NCBI RefSeq assembly: GCF_001431665.1
Contig: NZ_LLXV01000019.1
Coordinates: 95,151-159,150 of the forward strand
Length of the DNA stretch: 64,000 nucleotides
Direction of reading: 5' to 3'
Origin: Stenotrophomonas beteli
GTDB taxonomy: Bacteria; Pseudomonadota; Gammaproteobacteria; Xanthomonadales; Xanthomonadaceae
Under the pieces are notes generated by a model. The model did no database searches, had not been told where the DNA came from, and worked only from the letters and a program-made list of their open reading frames with translations. Positions 16,701 through 26,574 of the stretch are shown one piece after another; the first letter of the stretch is position 1; every line of letters begins with the position of its first letter. Both the position numbers and the translations under genes were made by a program.

Positions 16701-19700
16701 CACGATGGCAACAGGCGGTGCGGTGTCCATCGGCGCGCCTGGCACGGATGCACCGACAGCCTCGCTGCGATTGCAGGCCGCGCTGTTCAAGAGTGGCTTT
16801 GCCGCCTATGACATCGCCGGTCACAACGGGTTGACGGTTGAAGAGGGGACCCAGCTTCAGGTGGAGCAACCGGCGCTGCGCCTGGCCGGGGGTGCGCAGC
16901 AGGCCCTGACCCGCGAGCAGGGGGTGGAGGCCTGGATGCCATCGTTGTATGAGTCGGATCCGACCCGCGGACGTGTGTCGCAGCGCGGCGGCGCGCGCCT
17001 GGCACTGCGCGCCGGGCATCTGCTGTCCACGGCCGACCTGCGCATTGGCAAGGGCGCCAGGATCGAGGTCGACCCCGGCCAGTCGATCGAACTGTTCAGC
17101 GCAGGCAACCTGAGCGTGGCCGGTCGTCTGAAGGCAGCCGGCGGCCGCATCCGCCTGGATGAGGCATTCGATCCGTCAGGCGTACGCGGCGATGCACGCC
17201 GCGAGCGCCAGTGGACGATCGCCGATGGCGCACTGCTCGATGTGAGTGGCGATACGGTTTCCCGGCCCGACGCGCGCGGCACGTTGCACGGGCTGGTGCG
17301 CAAGGGCGGAACGATCGAGATCGGGGGAGCGCTGGACTGGGAAGACCAGGACAACGTGCGCCACCTGCCACCCGACACCTTCGTGGTGGTGGAACGCGGT
17401 GCGCGGCTGGATGCGTCCGGTGCCTCGGCGCTGCTGGATATCGATGGCAGCGGGCGCACCCGGGTGGACAGCGACGGCGGCAGTATCGTGCTGCGCGCGG
17501 GCAATGCCCTGTACCTGCACGGCGAGCTGGACGCCGCTGCGGGCGGCGACGGCGCGCGCGGAGGCACCCTGGGGGTTGCCTTCGGCGGTGGCACCTACGG
17601 CAGAACGGCAGACGGCAAGGAGGTGCTGGCACCGCGGTTGATTTCGCTGACCCAGCGAGCCGCGCAGTCGTCGGACCTGCCTGCACGCCTTGAATACGGC
17701 CACGCGGCCCTGTCGGTGGAGCAGATCGAGGCCGGTGGTTTCGATCACCTGGCCCTGTTCGGCGACATCCGCGCGCAGGGAGATGTCAACCTGCGCATGG
17801 ACCAGAGCCTGCGCATCCATGGCATGAATGAGCGCGCCCTGGGGTTTGCAGAAGGCAACAGCGCGGGCAGCCGCCTGTTGCTGAGCGCGCCCTACGTGCG
17901 CCTTGCGCAGGGACGCTGGTGGCAGCCGGCGGGGGAGGGCACGCTGCGGCCGGACGAGGCGCGGTTCGACGAAGGGAAGCAACATCGTTTCGATGTGAAG
18001 GCGAACCTGATCGACCTGCGCGACGTTACCTGGCTGGCGGGCTTCGACCAGGTCAACCTGGACAGCCGTGGCGACATCCGCCTGCTGGCACCGGCAGCCA
18101 GCAGCGCCCAGGAAACTTCGTTGTCGTCCCCGGGTTCGATCGATATCAGTGCTGCCCGCCTGTACCCGGCGGCCCGGGCGCGCGGGCGCATCGTCGCTGG
18201 CGTTGCGGACATCGGTCCGTCGGGACAGCCTGCCTGGCAGAACCCGGAGGCTGTATTGCGTATCCACGGCGTTGGCAGTGCCACGCAACCGGCGCCGGAT
18301 TCGGCATTCGGCCGCCTGGAACTGGTGGCGGCGACGGTGGTGCAGGGCGGCAACGTGCAGGCGCCGTGGGGCCGCGTCCAACTGGGTGGCGGTGAAAGAA
18401 ACACCAATCGCGCCAGCCACGTCGACCTGCTGGGCGGCAGCGTGACCTCGATCAGTGGCGCCGGCCTGGCGCTTCCGTTTGGCGGTACCGTGGACGGTGT
18501 GACATGGCGCCGGAACGGCGCCGAGTTCGATGTGCTGCTTCCTGGATCGATCGATGCCCCGATCGGTGTGGACATCGTCGCCAACACCTTCAACGGTGCC
18601 GCAGGCAGCATCGTGGATGTTTCCGGTGGAGGTGAGTTGACCGGCGCTGCGTTCGTCGCCGGGCGCGGTGGCTCGGTCGATGTCCTGCGGCATTCGTTGG
18701 CCGATGCCAATCCACGCTATGGCTTCAGTCGCGCGAGCAATTCGGTCTACGCAATCGTGCCGGGCCGAGCGGACGTGCAGGCACCGCTGGCGACCGGTGG
18801 CGGCAGCGTCGATCCCCGTGTCGGCCAGGAGATCGTCATTCCGCACGGCGTGCCTGGGCTCCCGGCGGGAACCTACACGTTGCTGCCGGCGAACTACGCG
18901 TTGCAGAAGGGAGCATTCCGCGTCGAGATCGGCGCCGAGAGCGCGCAGGGCAACGTCTCGCCGGTGGCGACCGGCACCGGCTCCTGGCGCGTCAGCGGGC
19001 ACCGCGCGCAGGGCCTGGGCGGGGCGGTGTCGCCGTTGCTCACCGACCTGGTGCTGACCCCAGCGGAGGCGGTTCGCCGTCACGCCGGCTACAACGAAAC
19101 CTCCTACAACGCGTTCGCGCAGGGCGTGGCCGAGCGGCGTGGCGACGCGCTGCGCTGGCGGACGGTGGATGCCGGAAGCCTCAACCTGGTGTTCGGTGAA
19201 GGCGCGGGACGGTCGGGTACCCCGGCGGCGACCTTCCACGGCTTGTCCCGCTTTGGCGCCGGCAGCAGTGACGGGCTCGGCGGCACGCTCTCGGTCAATC
19301 TGCGTGTCTCCAATGGCGCAACGCTGGAAATCGCCAGCGAGGGCGCCGATGCTGGCAGCGGGCGCGGCGCTACCGTTTCCGATACCACGCTCAACGCATT
19401 CCGTCCGGTAACGATGCTGATCGGCGGCACGCTGCGGCGCGATGCAACCACCTATGCGCTGGAGGGCGGCGCACAGCACATCGTGGTGCGCAATGGCGTC
19501 AACCTGACGGCGCAGGAAGTGCTGCTGTCGGCCGCGTTCGGAGGCAAGGGTATCCTGGTCGAGCAGGGCGTTTCGATCGACACGCTGTCCCAGTCCGGCC
19601 CGTCGAGCGTGGCGCAGCCCACGGCGCCCTACCTGGTCGCGGGCGGCCTGCTTGCCGTGTCCAACCAGCGCCTGACGGCGCTCAGTGCACAGGGCGGAAG

Positions 19701-22700
19701 TGCCGGCGGGCCGGTAGCGATCGACATCGGCGGTTGCGAGGCGGACTGCAGCGGGCAGACCCGCTTGCTGTCGGCGGGCAGCATCAACGTGGTCACCGAC
19801 GGCGCCTTGAACATGGGTGACTCGCTGAGTTACGGCACGCGCCAGCTCGGCCTGGGCATGTCCGCACTCAACCTGGGCAGCACCGAGGCCATTGCGGTGG
19901 CGTCGGCGGCCGGCGGCCTGCCCGCAGGCATGACCATGAACCAGGAGGTGCTGCAGCGGTTGCTGCGCGGAAACACCGCCATCGGCGCTCCCGCACTGGA
20001 GGCGCTCAGCCTGACCGCGCGTGATGCCATCAACGTGTTCGGCAGTGTCGACCTGGATACGCGCGATGGCGCGACCGGTCGCAGCAGCCTGCGCAATCTG
20101 GTGCTGGGTGCGCCGGCCATCCACGGCTATGCTGCCGCCACCGACCGCGCGCGCATCTTCGCCGACACGCTGGTCTGGGATGGGACATTGGCCGGCACCG
20201 ACCTGCCCGGCGGCGAGCTGGCACAACCGCCCGGCGAGGCAATGGTGGGCCGGCTCGGCCAAGGGCAGCTGGAGATCAATACACGGGTGCTGGAACTGGG
20301 GCGTGCGCCGTTCACCCGCCCCAACTCGTCTGTGGCGGCCGGTCGCCAGGTGCTCGGCTTTGCCGGCGTTACCCTGGCAGCGTCGGAGCGCATGCTGTTC
20401 TCGGGCAAGGGCAGCCTCGATGTGTTCCAGCAGCAGGGCGACTATCTGGCAGGCAGCGGCTGGCAGTTCAGCGGCGGCGCGCTGGACATCGTCACTCCCC
20501 TGCTGACCGGTGATGCCGGTGCGCAGCTGGCAATCCGCAATGGCGGTACGGTGCAGCTGCGCGGTGCCGCAGCCACTGCGGGAAGCGATGGGCTGGGTGC
20601 GGAGCTGTCGATCGAGTCCGAACGCGTTGCGATCGACACCCGGCTGGCGCTGGCGTCCGGCCGCTTCGATGCGGTGGCCGGACACGGGATCTCGCTGGGT
20701 GCCAATGCGGTGCTGGACATGGCCGGGCGCAAGGTCAGCCTGTATGACGTGGACAAGTACAGCTGGGGCGGCGACGTGACGCTGTCGACCGGCGAAGGCG
20801 ACGTCATCGCTGACGCGGCTTCGCGTATCGATGTATCTGCCCACAACAACCGTGGTGGCCGCTTGACGGTGTTCGCCCTGGGCCAGCAGGGTGGCCGGGT
20901 TGACATGGCTGGAACGCTGCTGGGTGGTGCCAGCGGACGCTACGACGCCGGCGGTACTGAAGTTCCTTACGACGGCGGCGAACTGGTGCTGCGCGCGCGC
21001 CAGCTGCAGGACTTCGCCGCGCTGAACACGCGCCTCACGGCCGGCGGCATCACCGGTGGCCGGACTTTCCAGTTGAGTGAAGGCGACCTGGTGATTGGCG
21101 ATGAGGTGAAGGCCCGCAACGTCGATATCAGCATTGATGGCGGCAGCCTGCAGGTCAATGGCCGCATCGACGCCAGTGGCGAGCAGGTCGGCAGCATCCG
21201 CCTTTCCGCCCGTGATGTGCTGCGCGTGGATGGCATGCTGGATGCGCATGGCAGCGGCCTGCGGGTGGACAGTTACGGCAGGATCATCGACAGCCCGAAC
21301 CGGGCCACGATCGAACTGGCCGCAGCCAATGGTGGGATCCAGCTCGGCGCCGCATCATTGCTGGACCTGCGCGCCGGCACGTCGGTGGGCACGGGTACCG
21401 CTGCGGGCCAGAACGATGGGCGGGCACGCGGCAGTGTCAAGCTCAACGTACCGCGTGCAGGGACCGATGATGCGGCGATCGACGTTGCAGGCGGGTTCCG
21501 TATCGCCGGTGCCGGGGACGTCCAGGTCAACGCCTTCCGCAGCTATGATTCGGCGCCGCTGGCCAGCGCCCCGGATGTGCACGGGCACCGCCCGCAGGTG
21601 ATCAACCAGCAGTGGCTGGATGCGGTGGTGGACCCGGACAACAGCCTCTGGATGAGTGCAGCGCTGGCCAACGCCGGGCTGCAGCAGCGCACCGCCGCAT
21701 TGGGCAGCTACCGCTTGCGCCCCGGCGTGCAGATCGTGGCGCGCACCAGCAGTGACAACCCGCGCGGTGATCTGGTGGTGGCCGGTGATATCGACCTTTC
21801 CGGCTATCGCTATGGGCCGCAGTCGAACCGCATGGACCCGGCACGCAGGGGCTTCGGCGAGTCGGCCGCGCTGGTACTGCGTGCGGAGGGTGACATCAAT
21901 GTCTACGGCAGCATCAACGATGGGTTCGCGCCACCGCCTGCCAATCCCGATGAAGACGGCTGGGTGTTGCTGGAAGGACGCAGTACGGGTTCACCGAATA
22001 CCGCGTTTGGCGGTGACCTGATCGTGCCGGGCGAGGGTGTCCAGCTGCAGCGCGGCACCGAGTTCCGCGCCGGTGCCACGCTGAATTACGCGCTGCCGTT
22101 CCAGGCGGCAACCCTGCCGGCCGGAACCGTACTACCGGCGGAGATGGTGTTGTCCGGGCCGCTGCTGCTGCCAGCCGGAACCGTGCTGGGCGCGCCGGTG
22201 ACCACAGACAACGGACAGGTGATGGCCGCCGGTACCGTGCTGGCACAGGCGCTGGCGTTGCAGGCCGGTTCGCGCCTGGGCGCCGGCTTCCGCCTGCGCA
22301 CACCGGCGCCGGTGGCCGCACAGATGTGGCCGGCCGGCGTCGCCCTGCCCATGGCGATGAAGCTTTCAGGCGCGCTGGACCTGCATGCCGGTGCGATCAT
22401 CCCGTCGATGACCAAGGTGGAGCTGGCCGGCGATGCGCCGGTGAAGCTGCGGCCAGCCGACGCCAGCGGGCGCCAGGGCCGCAACTGGGCGCTGGCGGCC
22501 ATGTTGCCCGAAGGCACCACGTCGTGGGACCTGACCGCGGTGGCCGGTGCTGATACGACCGCCGCCGATCCACGTACCCGGCGCTGGGGCAGTGAGGGCA
22601 GTATCGTGCTGGCCGACAGCCACTACAGCACCATCGGCACGGTGACCACGACGACCGAATGGAAGGGCGACCGCGTGATCACCGTGGATGGCTCGCTGGA

Positions 22701-25700
22701 TCTATGGGGCGATGAATCGTGGGCCGGAAAGCCCGTAGCGGATCTCGCTCGGGAGCTTGGCATGACCGAGAGCGATGTCTGTGATTCCGGACCCTACTGC
22801 GGTCCGGCCCCGCGCCTGGTCGACAAGGAAGGCTCGCTGGCATGGTGGGGCGATGAATCGTGGGTCGGCCGCCCGGCTACGGAACTCGGGGCCGAGATGG
22901 GCATGTCGGAGGAAGAAATCTGCGCGGCGATGGGCTACTGCTATGGCGGCGGCACGCTGACTGAAGTCACGACCTATGGCAAGCGCCTGGGTGCACCGGC
23001 CTGGAGCGTCCTGCGCACCGGCAAGGGTGACCTGGCGCTGCTGGCCGCGCAGGATGTGCGCATGAAGTCCGGCTTCGGTGTGTACACCGCAGGTGCGCCG
23101 ACGGCGCTGGGTGATGGCCGTGACGCGCAGTTCAACCCTGGGCGGGCCCCAGTGCCCAGGAACACCGCGCTGCTGGGCCCGGTCCAGGCGTCCGGCCGCT
23201 ACGATGCCGCCATCGCCACTTACCAGGCGTGGTACCCCGACCAGGGTGGCAATCTGCACGTGCAAGCGGGCCGCGATATCACCGGTGATACCTGGGGCGC
23301 GCGCGCAGAGGCGGGCACGCCGCAGCGCGACCAGGCCGGGCATTCCAGCGCCGCGGTGGGCAACTGGTTGTGGCGCCAGGGATCGGGCACGACCACTGGT
23401 GTCGTGCAGAGCGCAACCAGCTGGTGGATCAATTTCGGTACCTACAGCACGGTGGGCCCTGAACTGGATGCGACGCCTCGCCTGGTCGGCTTTACCGGCT
23501 TCGGCACGCTGGGCGGCGGCAATCTGTCCCTGGAAGCAGGCCGTCACTCGGGCGTGATAGCGCCGATGGGCAATGCTCTGGGATTGTTGACGGCGCCCCA
23601 TTCCAGCGCGATCGTCGCTGCGGTCGGGTCGACCGGACGCGTCAGCAACGGTGAACTGCATCTGACGGGGGGCGGAGACCTGACGCTGCGAAGCGGCGGA
23701 GCGGTCAACCCCGGCCTGCGCGCAAGCGCGCAGCAGCCCGAAGGTTTCCAGCAGGATCTGGATCTCAACGGCACCGTGACCAATCTACGCGGCAGCACAC
23801 TGCTGCAGGCGGCGCGCATCGGCGGTCTCAGCGCGATACAAAGCAGCTACGGCACGTTGGGCCTGAACAATCCGTTCGTGGCCGACGCACCCGTTGCGAT
23901 GGCCGGGCCGGTGCTGGTGCTGGGCGATTCCACCGCCCAGGTGCAGGCGCGCGGCGATGTGGTACTGGGTAGTGCCGCCGATCCCGGCCGGGTTCCCGTG
24001 GCCAATTTCAACGATATCCTGCTGGAAGGGGGCGGCCACGCGTCGGGCACAAGCTGGTTCTCGCTGTGGACGCCGCGCACCGCGCTCGACCTGTTCTCCG
24101 CAGGCGGAAATCTCTCGCCGGGCCTGGTTGGCACGCAGCACACGACCGGCAGCAACCAGGGCAGGGAGGTGATCAGGATCAACCCCAGCAATGGCGATGC
24201 CTATCTCAACTACTGGTTGTATCCCTCCCGATTCACGGCCATCGCGGCCTCCGGGAACATCAATCTCGCCAGTCTGCGCAGTGGCAGCGTGCCCGATGCC
24301 CAGGACGTCATCGTGCTGGCGCCCTCGGCGTCGGGTCGGCTGGAGGTATTGGCGGGAGGATCGATCCTGGCTACCGACCGGGCCACTCAGATTGTGCGCT
24401 CGAGCAGTGATGCCCGTGTCCCCGGCCCATTCAATCCGGGCTTCATCGCGCAAGGCCCCGGAAACGCGGGAACCGTGCGCAGCAATGTACCCGCGGACGG
24501 GAAAAGCGCCAGTCCTGGCACCACGCTGCCGTACTTTGCCTTCGGTCCCAACACCGCGCTCGGCGTGCTGTTGCCAGCCACACCGACCGTGGCCAGCCGG
24601 TTCTATGCAGTGGCCGGCGATATCATCGGGCTGGGAAGCGGCGACAGGCGGCAACTGTCGCGCAATGCCGAGAACGGCGCGCGTACCGTATTCGACTGGT
24701 ACGAAGCGGGCTCAGCGGTACAGCTGCGCGCCGGTCGCGATGTGATCGGCGCCGATGTCACCGCGCTCAACACCAGCGGTACCGATATCAGCGGGATCGA
24801 AGCGGGCCGGGACATCATCCGCAGCAACCTGACGGTGGCCGGCCCCGGCAACGTCGAAGTGAGTGCGGGCCGGCAGCTGCGCCAGGAAGAGGCCGGAAGC
24901 ATCGTGAGCCTGGGCGGCGTCGTGCAAGGCGATGCCCGTCCCGGCGCCAGCATCGCAGTGACTGCCGGCAACCAGGGCATTGATTTTGATGCACTGCGCA
25001 CGCACTACCTGGATCCGGCCAACCTCGCCGATCCCTCGCAGTCGTTGGCTGCGCAGCCGGGCAAGGCGGTGAAGATCTACGACAAGGAGTTGAGGCAGTG
25101 GCTGCAGCAGCGCTTCGGTCTGGCCGTCGAGGGCACCGAAGCAATCGTGGTGTTCGACCGGTTGCCGAAGGAACAGCAGCGCATCTTCCTGCGCCAGGTC
25201 TACTACGCCGAACTGCGTGAAGGTGGGCGCGAGTACAACGATCGGAATGGGCCACGCGTTGGTTCTTACCTGCGCGGCCGCGAGGCCATCGCCACGCTGA
25301 TGCCGGACAAGGATGCGACGGGGGCGACGATCCAGCGCACCGGCGACATCCTGATGTACGGAGGCTCCGGCGTGCGTACCGAAGCCGGCGGCAACATCGA
25401 GCTGATGGCGCCGGGCGGACAGATCGTGGTGGGTGTGCAGGGCGTGGTGCCGCCGGCCAGTGCCGGGCTGGTGACCCAGGGCCAGGGTGACATCCGGCTG
25501 TTCAGCCAGGACAGCGTGCTGCTGGGCCTGTCGCGGGTGATGACAACGTTCGGCGGTGACATCCTGGCCTGGTCGGAGCAGGGTGACATCAATGCCGGCC
25601 GTGGTTCGCAGACCACCTTGTTGTACACGCCCCCGCGCCGCGTCTATGACGGCTGGGGCAATGTGCTCCTGTCGCCGCAGGCGCCGGCCAGTGGTGCAGG

Positions 25701-26154
25701 CATCGCGACGTTGAACCCCATTGCCGAAGTGCGACCGGGAGACGTCGACCTGATCGCGCCGCTGGGCACCATCGATGCGGGCGAAGCGGGTATCCGTGTC
25801 TCGGGCAACATCAACCTGGCCGCGCTGCAGGTGCTGAACGCGGCCAACATCCAGGTGCAGGGCGAGAGCAAGGGCCTGCCTGTGCTGGCGTCGGTCAACG
25901 TCAATGCGCTGGCCTCGGCCAGCGCGGCAGCGAACAGCGCAAGCCAGGCCGCGCAGGACGTGATGCGCAAGAGCCAGGATGATGCACGGCGCAACCAGCC
26001 GTCGGTGATCAGCGTGCAGATTCTCGGCTTCGGCAGTGGCACCAGCAGCATCAACCCGCCGGCGCGTGGCAACACCGCCAACGGCGGCTACGACGCCAAC
26101 AGTGCCTTCCAGTTCCCGCAGGCAGGTCGCGATGAGGGCACGCAGCGCCGGTAG
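13762..26154 (+). CDS. pdtA: Giant TpsA/FhaB-like two-partner-secretion exoprotein (PdtA-like)
   Basis: A 4130-residue surface exoprotein. Residues 1-38 form an export signal ending TQAQQ. A coiled-coil-prone Gln/Ala stretch (about 70-115) is followed by the TPS haemagglutination domain (from about 118), with NIEQTADQAILNWETFNIGG and NRNGVVFG (221-228). Then comes a very long beta-helix of irregular ~20-residue repeats. The C-terminus (from about 3880) resembles the DUF3739 end of filamentous haemagglutinin-family proteins. The likely transporter is TpsB at 29192. Start chosen at ATG 13762 (gagg, 6-base spacer); the frame is open further upstream, but only this start gives an export signal. 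Cysteines appear only as CX3C (1992-1996) and two CX5C pairs. Length and context match P. aeruginosa PdtA. It should act as an adhesin or biofilm factor. Confidence 0.9.
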   Translation: MSHPHSPTARFSAIPWRSHPMAWAVALALGTVVAPATQAQQAFSPGWFAERGAAQGAAAQSGRMPNGVPIQFQLPAQQQDAARQKLQQSIDNLGTAAQAIALQQRLQEQARQARREAGFVVADGLGKDGLKVDENPLTRGWINARDAIQSQAADGRVLVNIEQTADQAILNWETFNIGGNTTLNFLQNPDWAVLNRVNDPAARPSQILGQLKANGTVFVANRNGVVFGNNSQVNVRNLVAAAARISDAQFREHGLYSADANTSALTDAVGKVMVERGARITTDEPTTATRGGGYVLLAGHSVENAGQIETRKGQAQLAAGDSFVIRRGVGTAQNTASTTRGNEIAPRFVADTTAGSVRNSGLIQAREGDVTLAGRTVEQAGVAVATTTLNQRGTVHLLNSASDAAGSVTLAAGSTTAVLLEDDGKSTALDTQRNALIKESAEQDKLRGSSNSGTFDNLSRLQDRREQSRIEVVSGGDVNFQAGSLAVATGGQVIADASRRSYLDEGARVDVSGAVGVQVAMESNNVKVKVQGNELRDSPDNRDSGKLISSEVWIDRRQLTEVAAGTGGYGGTRWYAGGGLLEVGGYLDNQGHSISEWAAQGGTVQLAGKEVVSHAGSRINLAGGSLDVQSGVVQQSWLRGRDGQLYRLDDAPAEMLYDGLYQGYEVKQERWGVTESFRNPLVAPTQRFDNGYTVGRDAGRLLISAPTAVLQGQVDTVAFQGLQQTRRPDPEQDGYAQAQTAAARNAQLWLGRFDNNGRSAVFDSQIRIGALQADTRSWTLQAPIGETQRNTVWLDSEVLSAQRWGQVDLASAGRIELDGTLSLQEGGRLGLTAGRVSFGGTVQIAGGQVDAGNLLATLGGPTALLSSGRGAVDVAAGARIDLGGGWSNALAAPDGGPAQAWIDGGQVRFNSSHDVQVGDGAAILVDAGGAINADGKGRVGKGGSVSLFAASTEVATDGSGRLGIGKDARFSALGNGSGNFTMATGGAVSIGAPGTDAPTASLRLQAALFKSGFAAYDIAGHNGLTVEEGTQLQVEQPALRLAGGAQQALTREQGVEAWMPSLYESDPTRGRVSQRGGARLALRAGHLLSTADLRIGKGARIEVDPGQSIELFSAGNLSVAGRLKAAGGRIRLDEAFDPSGVRGDARRERQWTIADGALLDVSGDTVSRPDARGTLHGLVRKGGTIEIGGALDWEDQDNVRHLPPDTFVVVERGARLDASGASALLDIDGSGRTRVDSDGGSIVLRAGNALYLHGELDAAAGGDGARGGTLGVAFGGGTYGRTADGKEVLAPRLISLTQRAAQSSDLPARLEYGHAALSVEQIEAGGFDHLALFGDIRAQGDVNLRMDQSLRIHGMNERALGFAEGNSAGSRLLLSAPYVRLAQGRWWQPAGEGTLRPDEARFDEGKQHRFDVKANLIDLRDVTWLAGFDQVNLDSRGDIRLLAPAASSAQETSLSSPGSIDISAARLYPAARARGRIVAGVADIGPSGQPAWQNPEAVLRIHGVGSATQPAPDSAFGRLELVAATVVQGGNVQAPWGRVQLGGGERNTNRASHVDLLGGSVTSISGAGLALPFGGTVDGVTWRRNGAEFDVLLPGSIDAPIGVDIVANTFNGAAGSIVDVSGGGELTGAAFVAGRGGSVDVLRHSLADANPRYGFSRASNSVYAIVPGRADVQAPLATGGGSVDPRVGQEIVIPHGVPGLPAGTYTLLPANYALQKGAFRVEIGAESAQGNVSPVATGTGSWRVSGHRAQGLGGAVSPLLTDLVLTPAEAVRRHAGYNETSYNAFAQGVAERRGDALRWRTVDAGSLNLVFGEGAGRSGTPAATFHGLSRFGAGSSDGLGGTLSVNLRVSNGATLEIASEGADAGSGRGATVSDTTLNAFRPVTMLIGGTLRRDATTYALEGGAQHIVVRNGVNLTAQEVLLSAAFGGKGILVEQGVSIDTLSQSGPSSVAQPTAPYLVAGGLLAVSNQRLTALSAQGGSAGGPVAIDIGGCEADCSGQTRLLSAGSINVVTDGALNMGDSLSYGTRQLGLGMSALNLGSTEAIAVASAAGGLPAGMTMNQEVLQRLLRGNTAIGAPALEALSLTARDAINVFGSVDLDTRDGATGRSSLRNLVLGAPAIHGYAAATDRARIFADTLVWDGTLAGTDLPGGELAQPPGEAMVGRLGQGQLEINTRVLELGRAPFTRPNSSVAAGRQVLGFAGVTLAASERMLFSGKGSLDVFQQQGDYLAGSGWQFSGGALDIVTPLLTGDAGAQLAIRNGGTVQLRGAAATAGSDGLGAELSIESERVAIDTRLALASGRFDAVAGHGISLGANAVLDMAGRKVSLYDVDKYSWGGDVTLSTGEGDVIADAASRIDVSAHNNRGGRLTVFALGQQGGRVDMAGTLLGGASGRYDAGGTEVPYDGGELVLRARQLQDFAALNTRLTAGGITGGRTFQLSEGDLVIGDEVKARNVDISIDGGSLQVNGRIDASGEQVGSIRLSARDVLRVDGMLDAHGSGLRVDSYGRIIDSPNRATIELAAANGGIQLGAASLLDLRAGTSVGTGTAAGQNDGRARGSVKLNVPRAGTDDAAIDVAGGFRIAGAGDVQVNAFRSYDSAPLASAPDVHGHRPQVINQQWLDAVVDPDNSLWMSAALANAGLQQRTAALGSYRLRPGVQIVARTSSDNPRGDLVVAGDIDLSGYRYGPQSNRMDPARRGFGESAALVLRAEGDINVYGSINDGFAPPPANPDEDGWVLLEGRSTGSPNTAFGGDLIVPGEGVQLQRGTEFRAGATLNYALPFQAATLPAGTVLPAEMVLSGPLLLPAGTVLGAPVTTDNGQVMAAGTVLAQALALQAGSRLGAGFRLRTPAPVAAQMWPAGVALPMAMKLSGALDLHAGAIIPSMTKVELAGDAPVKLRPADASGRQGRNWALAAMLPEGTTSWDLTAVAGADTTAADPRTRRWGSEGSIVLADSHYSTIGTVTTTTEWKGDRVITVDGSLDLWGDESWAGKPVADLARELGMTESDVCDSGPYCGPAPRLVDKEGSLAWWGDESWVGRPATELGAEMGMSEEEICAAMGYCYGGGTLTEVTTYGKRLGAPAWSVLRTGKGDLALLAAQDVRMKSGFGVYTAGAPTALGDGRDAQFNPGRAPVPRNTALLGPVQASGRYDAAIATYQAWYPDQGGNLHVQAGRDITGDTWGARAEAGTPQRDQAGHSSAAVGNWLWRQGSGTTTGVVQSATSWWINFGTYSTVGPELDATPRLVGFTGFGTLGGGNLSLEAGRHSGVIAPMGNALGLLTAPHSSAIVAAVGSTGRVSNGELHLTGGGDLTLRSGGAVNPGLRASAQQPEGFQQDLDLNGTVTNLRGSTLLQAARIGGLSAIQSSYGTLGLNNPFVADAPVAMAGPVLVLGDSTAQVQARGDVVLGSAADPGRVPVANFNDILLEGGGHASGTSWFSLWTPRTALDLFSAGGNLSPGLVGTQHTTGSNQGREVIRINPSNGDAYLNYWLYPSRFTAIAASGNINLASLRSGSVPDAQDVIVLAPSASGRLEVLAGGSILATDRATQIVRSSSDARVPGPFNPGFIAQGPGNAGTVRSNVPADGKSASPGTTLPYFAFGPNTALGVLLPATPTVASRFYAVAGDIIGLGSGDRRQLSRNAENGARTVFDWYEAGSAVQLRAGRDVIGADVTALNTSGTDISGIEAGRDIIRSNLTVAGPGNVEVSAGRQLRQEEAGSIVSLGGVVQGDARPGASIAVTAGNQGIDFDALRTHYLDPANLADPSQSLAAQPGKAVKIYDKELRQWLQQRFGLAVEGTEAIVVFDRLPKEQQRIFLRQVYYAELREGGREYNDRNGPRVGSYLRGREAIATLMPDKDATGATIQRTGDILMYGGSGVRTEAGGNIELMAPGGQIVVGVQGVVPPASAGLVTQGQGDIRLFSQDSVLLGLSRVMTTFGGDILAWSEQGDINAGRGSQTTLLYTPPRRVYDGWGNVLLSPQAPASGAGIATLNPIAEVRPGDVDLIAPLGTIDAGEAGIRVSGNINLAALQVLNAANIQVQGESKGLPVLASVNVNALASASAAANSASQAAQDVMRKSQDDARRNQPSVISVQILGFGSGTSSINPPARGNTANGGYDANSAFQFPQAGRDEGTQRR
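22110..22440 (+). repeat. LPAGTVL-type short repeats within tpsA
   Basis: The encoded residues of about 2783-2893 run through tandem hairpin-like units built on LPAGTVLPAEMVLSG, LPAGTVLGAPV, MAAGTVLAQALALQAGSRL, WPAGVALPMAMKLSG. Spacing is 10-14 residues. This differs from the glycine-rich beta-helix repeats around it and may form a distinct stack or flexible arm. Confidence 0.55.
22705..22941 (+). repeat. Duplicated cysteine-bearing module within tpsA
   Basis: Two modules 47 codons apart begin with the same 19 bases (tggggcgatgaatcgtggg at 22705 and 22846). Each encodes WGDESW-x-G-x-P followed by a helix-like segment and a CX5C pair (C3007/C3013 and C3054/C3060). The modules interrupt the beta-helix repeats. 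I do not recognise the fold. Confidence 0.7.
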
Positions 26155-26173
26155 GCAATCCATGCCCTGGAAG

Positions 26174-26556
26174 ATGCCGACCTCGGTCGGCATCAATCGC
26201 TGCTGATCGCGCTCGGCAGTAGATCCACGCCATGCGTGGATGCGACGGGTCCGGAAGAACGAACAGCATCGGGCCAGCCGCCACGGAACGGCAGCGGCCC
26301 CAGCCAGGACGGCACGGAGGGCAGGGAGTGGCCATCGGCGGTGAGGACCACCCACACGGCGCCGCCGGGTGCAGGAGTGCGCCCGGCGGCGGGAGCGGCG
26401 AGCGAATGTCCCCGGTCGTTGCCGACCTGGGTCGGAAGCAGTTCCACGCCATGCGTGGATGGCGTTGCCAGCTCCAGTGCCGACCAAGGTCGGCACCCAC
26501 CAGGGCAGGCTCGGCAGCAGAAGCCTCTCGGTAGTAGATCCGCACCGTGCGTGGGT
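26174..26556. repeat. Cluster of REP/SMAG palindromes between tpsA and gspJ
   Basis: The 420-base gap between convergent tpsA and gspJ holds at least six palindromes. Type A (gccgacc..ggtcggc) occurs at 26174-26193, about 26419-26436 and 26477-26496. Type B (gtagATCCACGCcatGCGTGGAT and variants) occurs at 26219-26241, about 26440-26460 and 26534-26556. I see no gene in it. It probably serves as a bidirectional 3'-end barrier. Confidence 0.65.
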
Positions 26557-26574
26557 GCGTTGCGGGCAAGCGCC

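Noticed and set aside
17176..21249. A long minus-strand open frame inside tpsA
   Set aside because: Antisense shadow of the repetitive adhesin; composition is Arg/His/Gln-rich noise without recognisable motifs.
22110..22950. CRISPR-like or tandem DNA repeat array
   Set aside because: Repeats are protein-level within an open reading frame, with variable spacing and third-position divergence.
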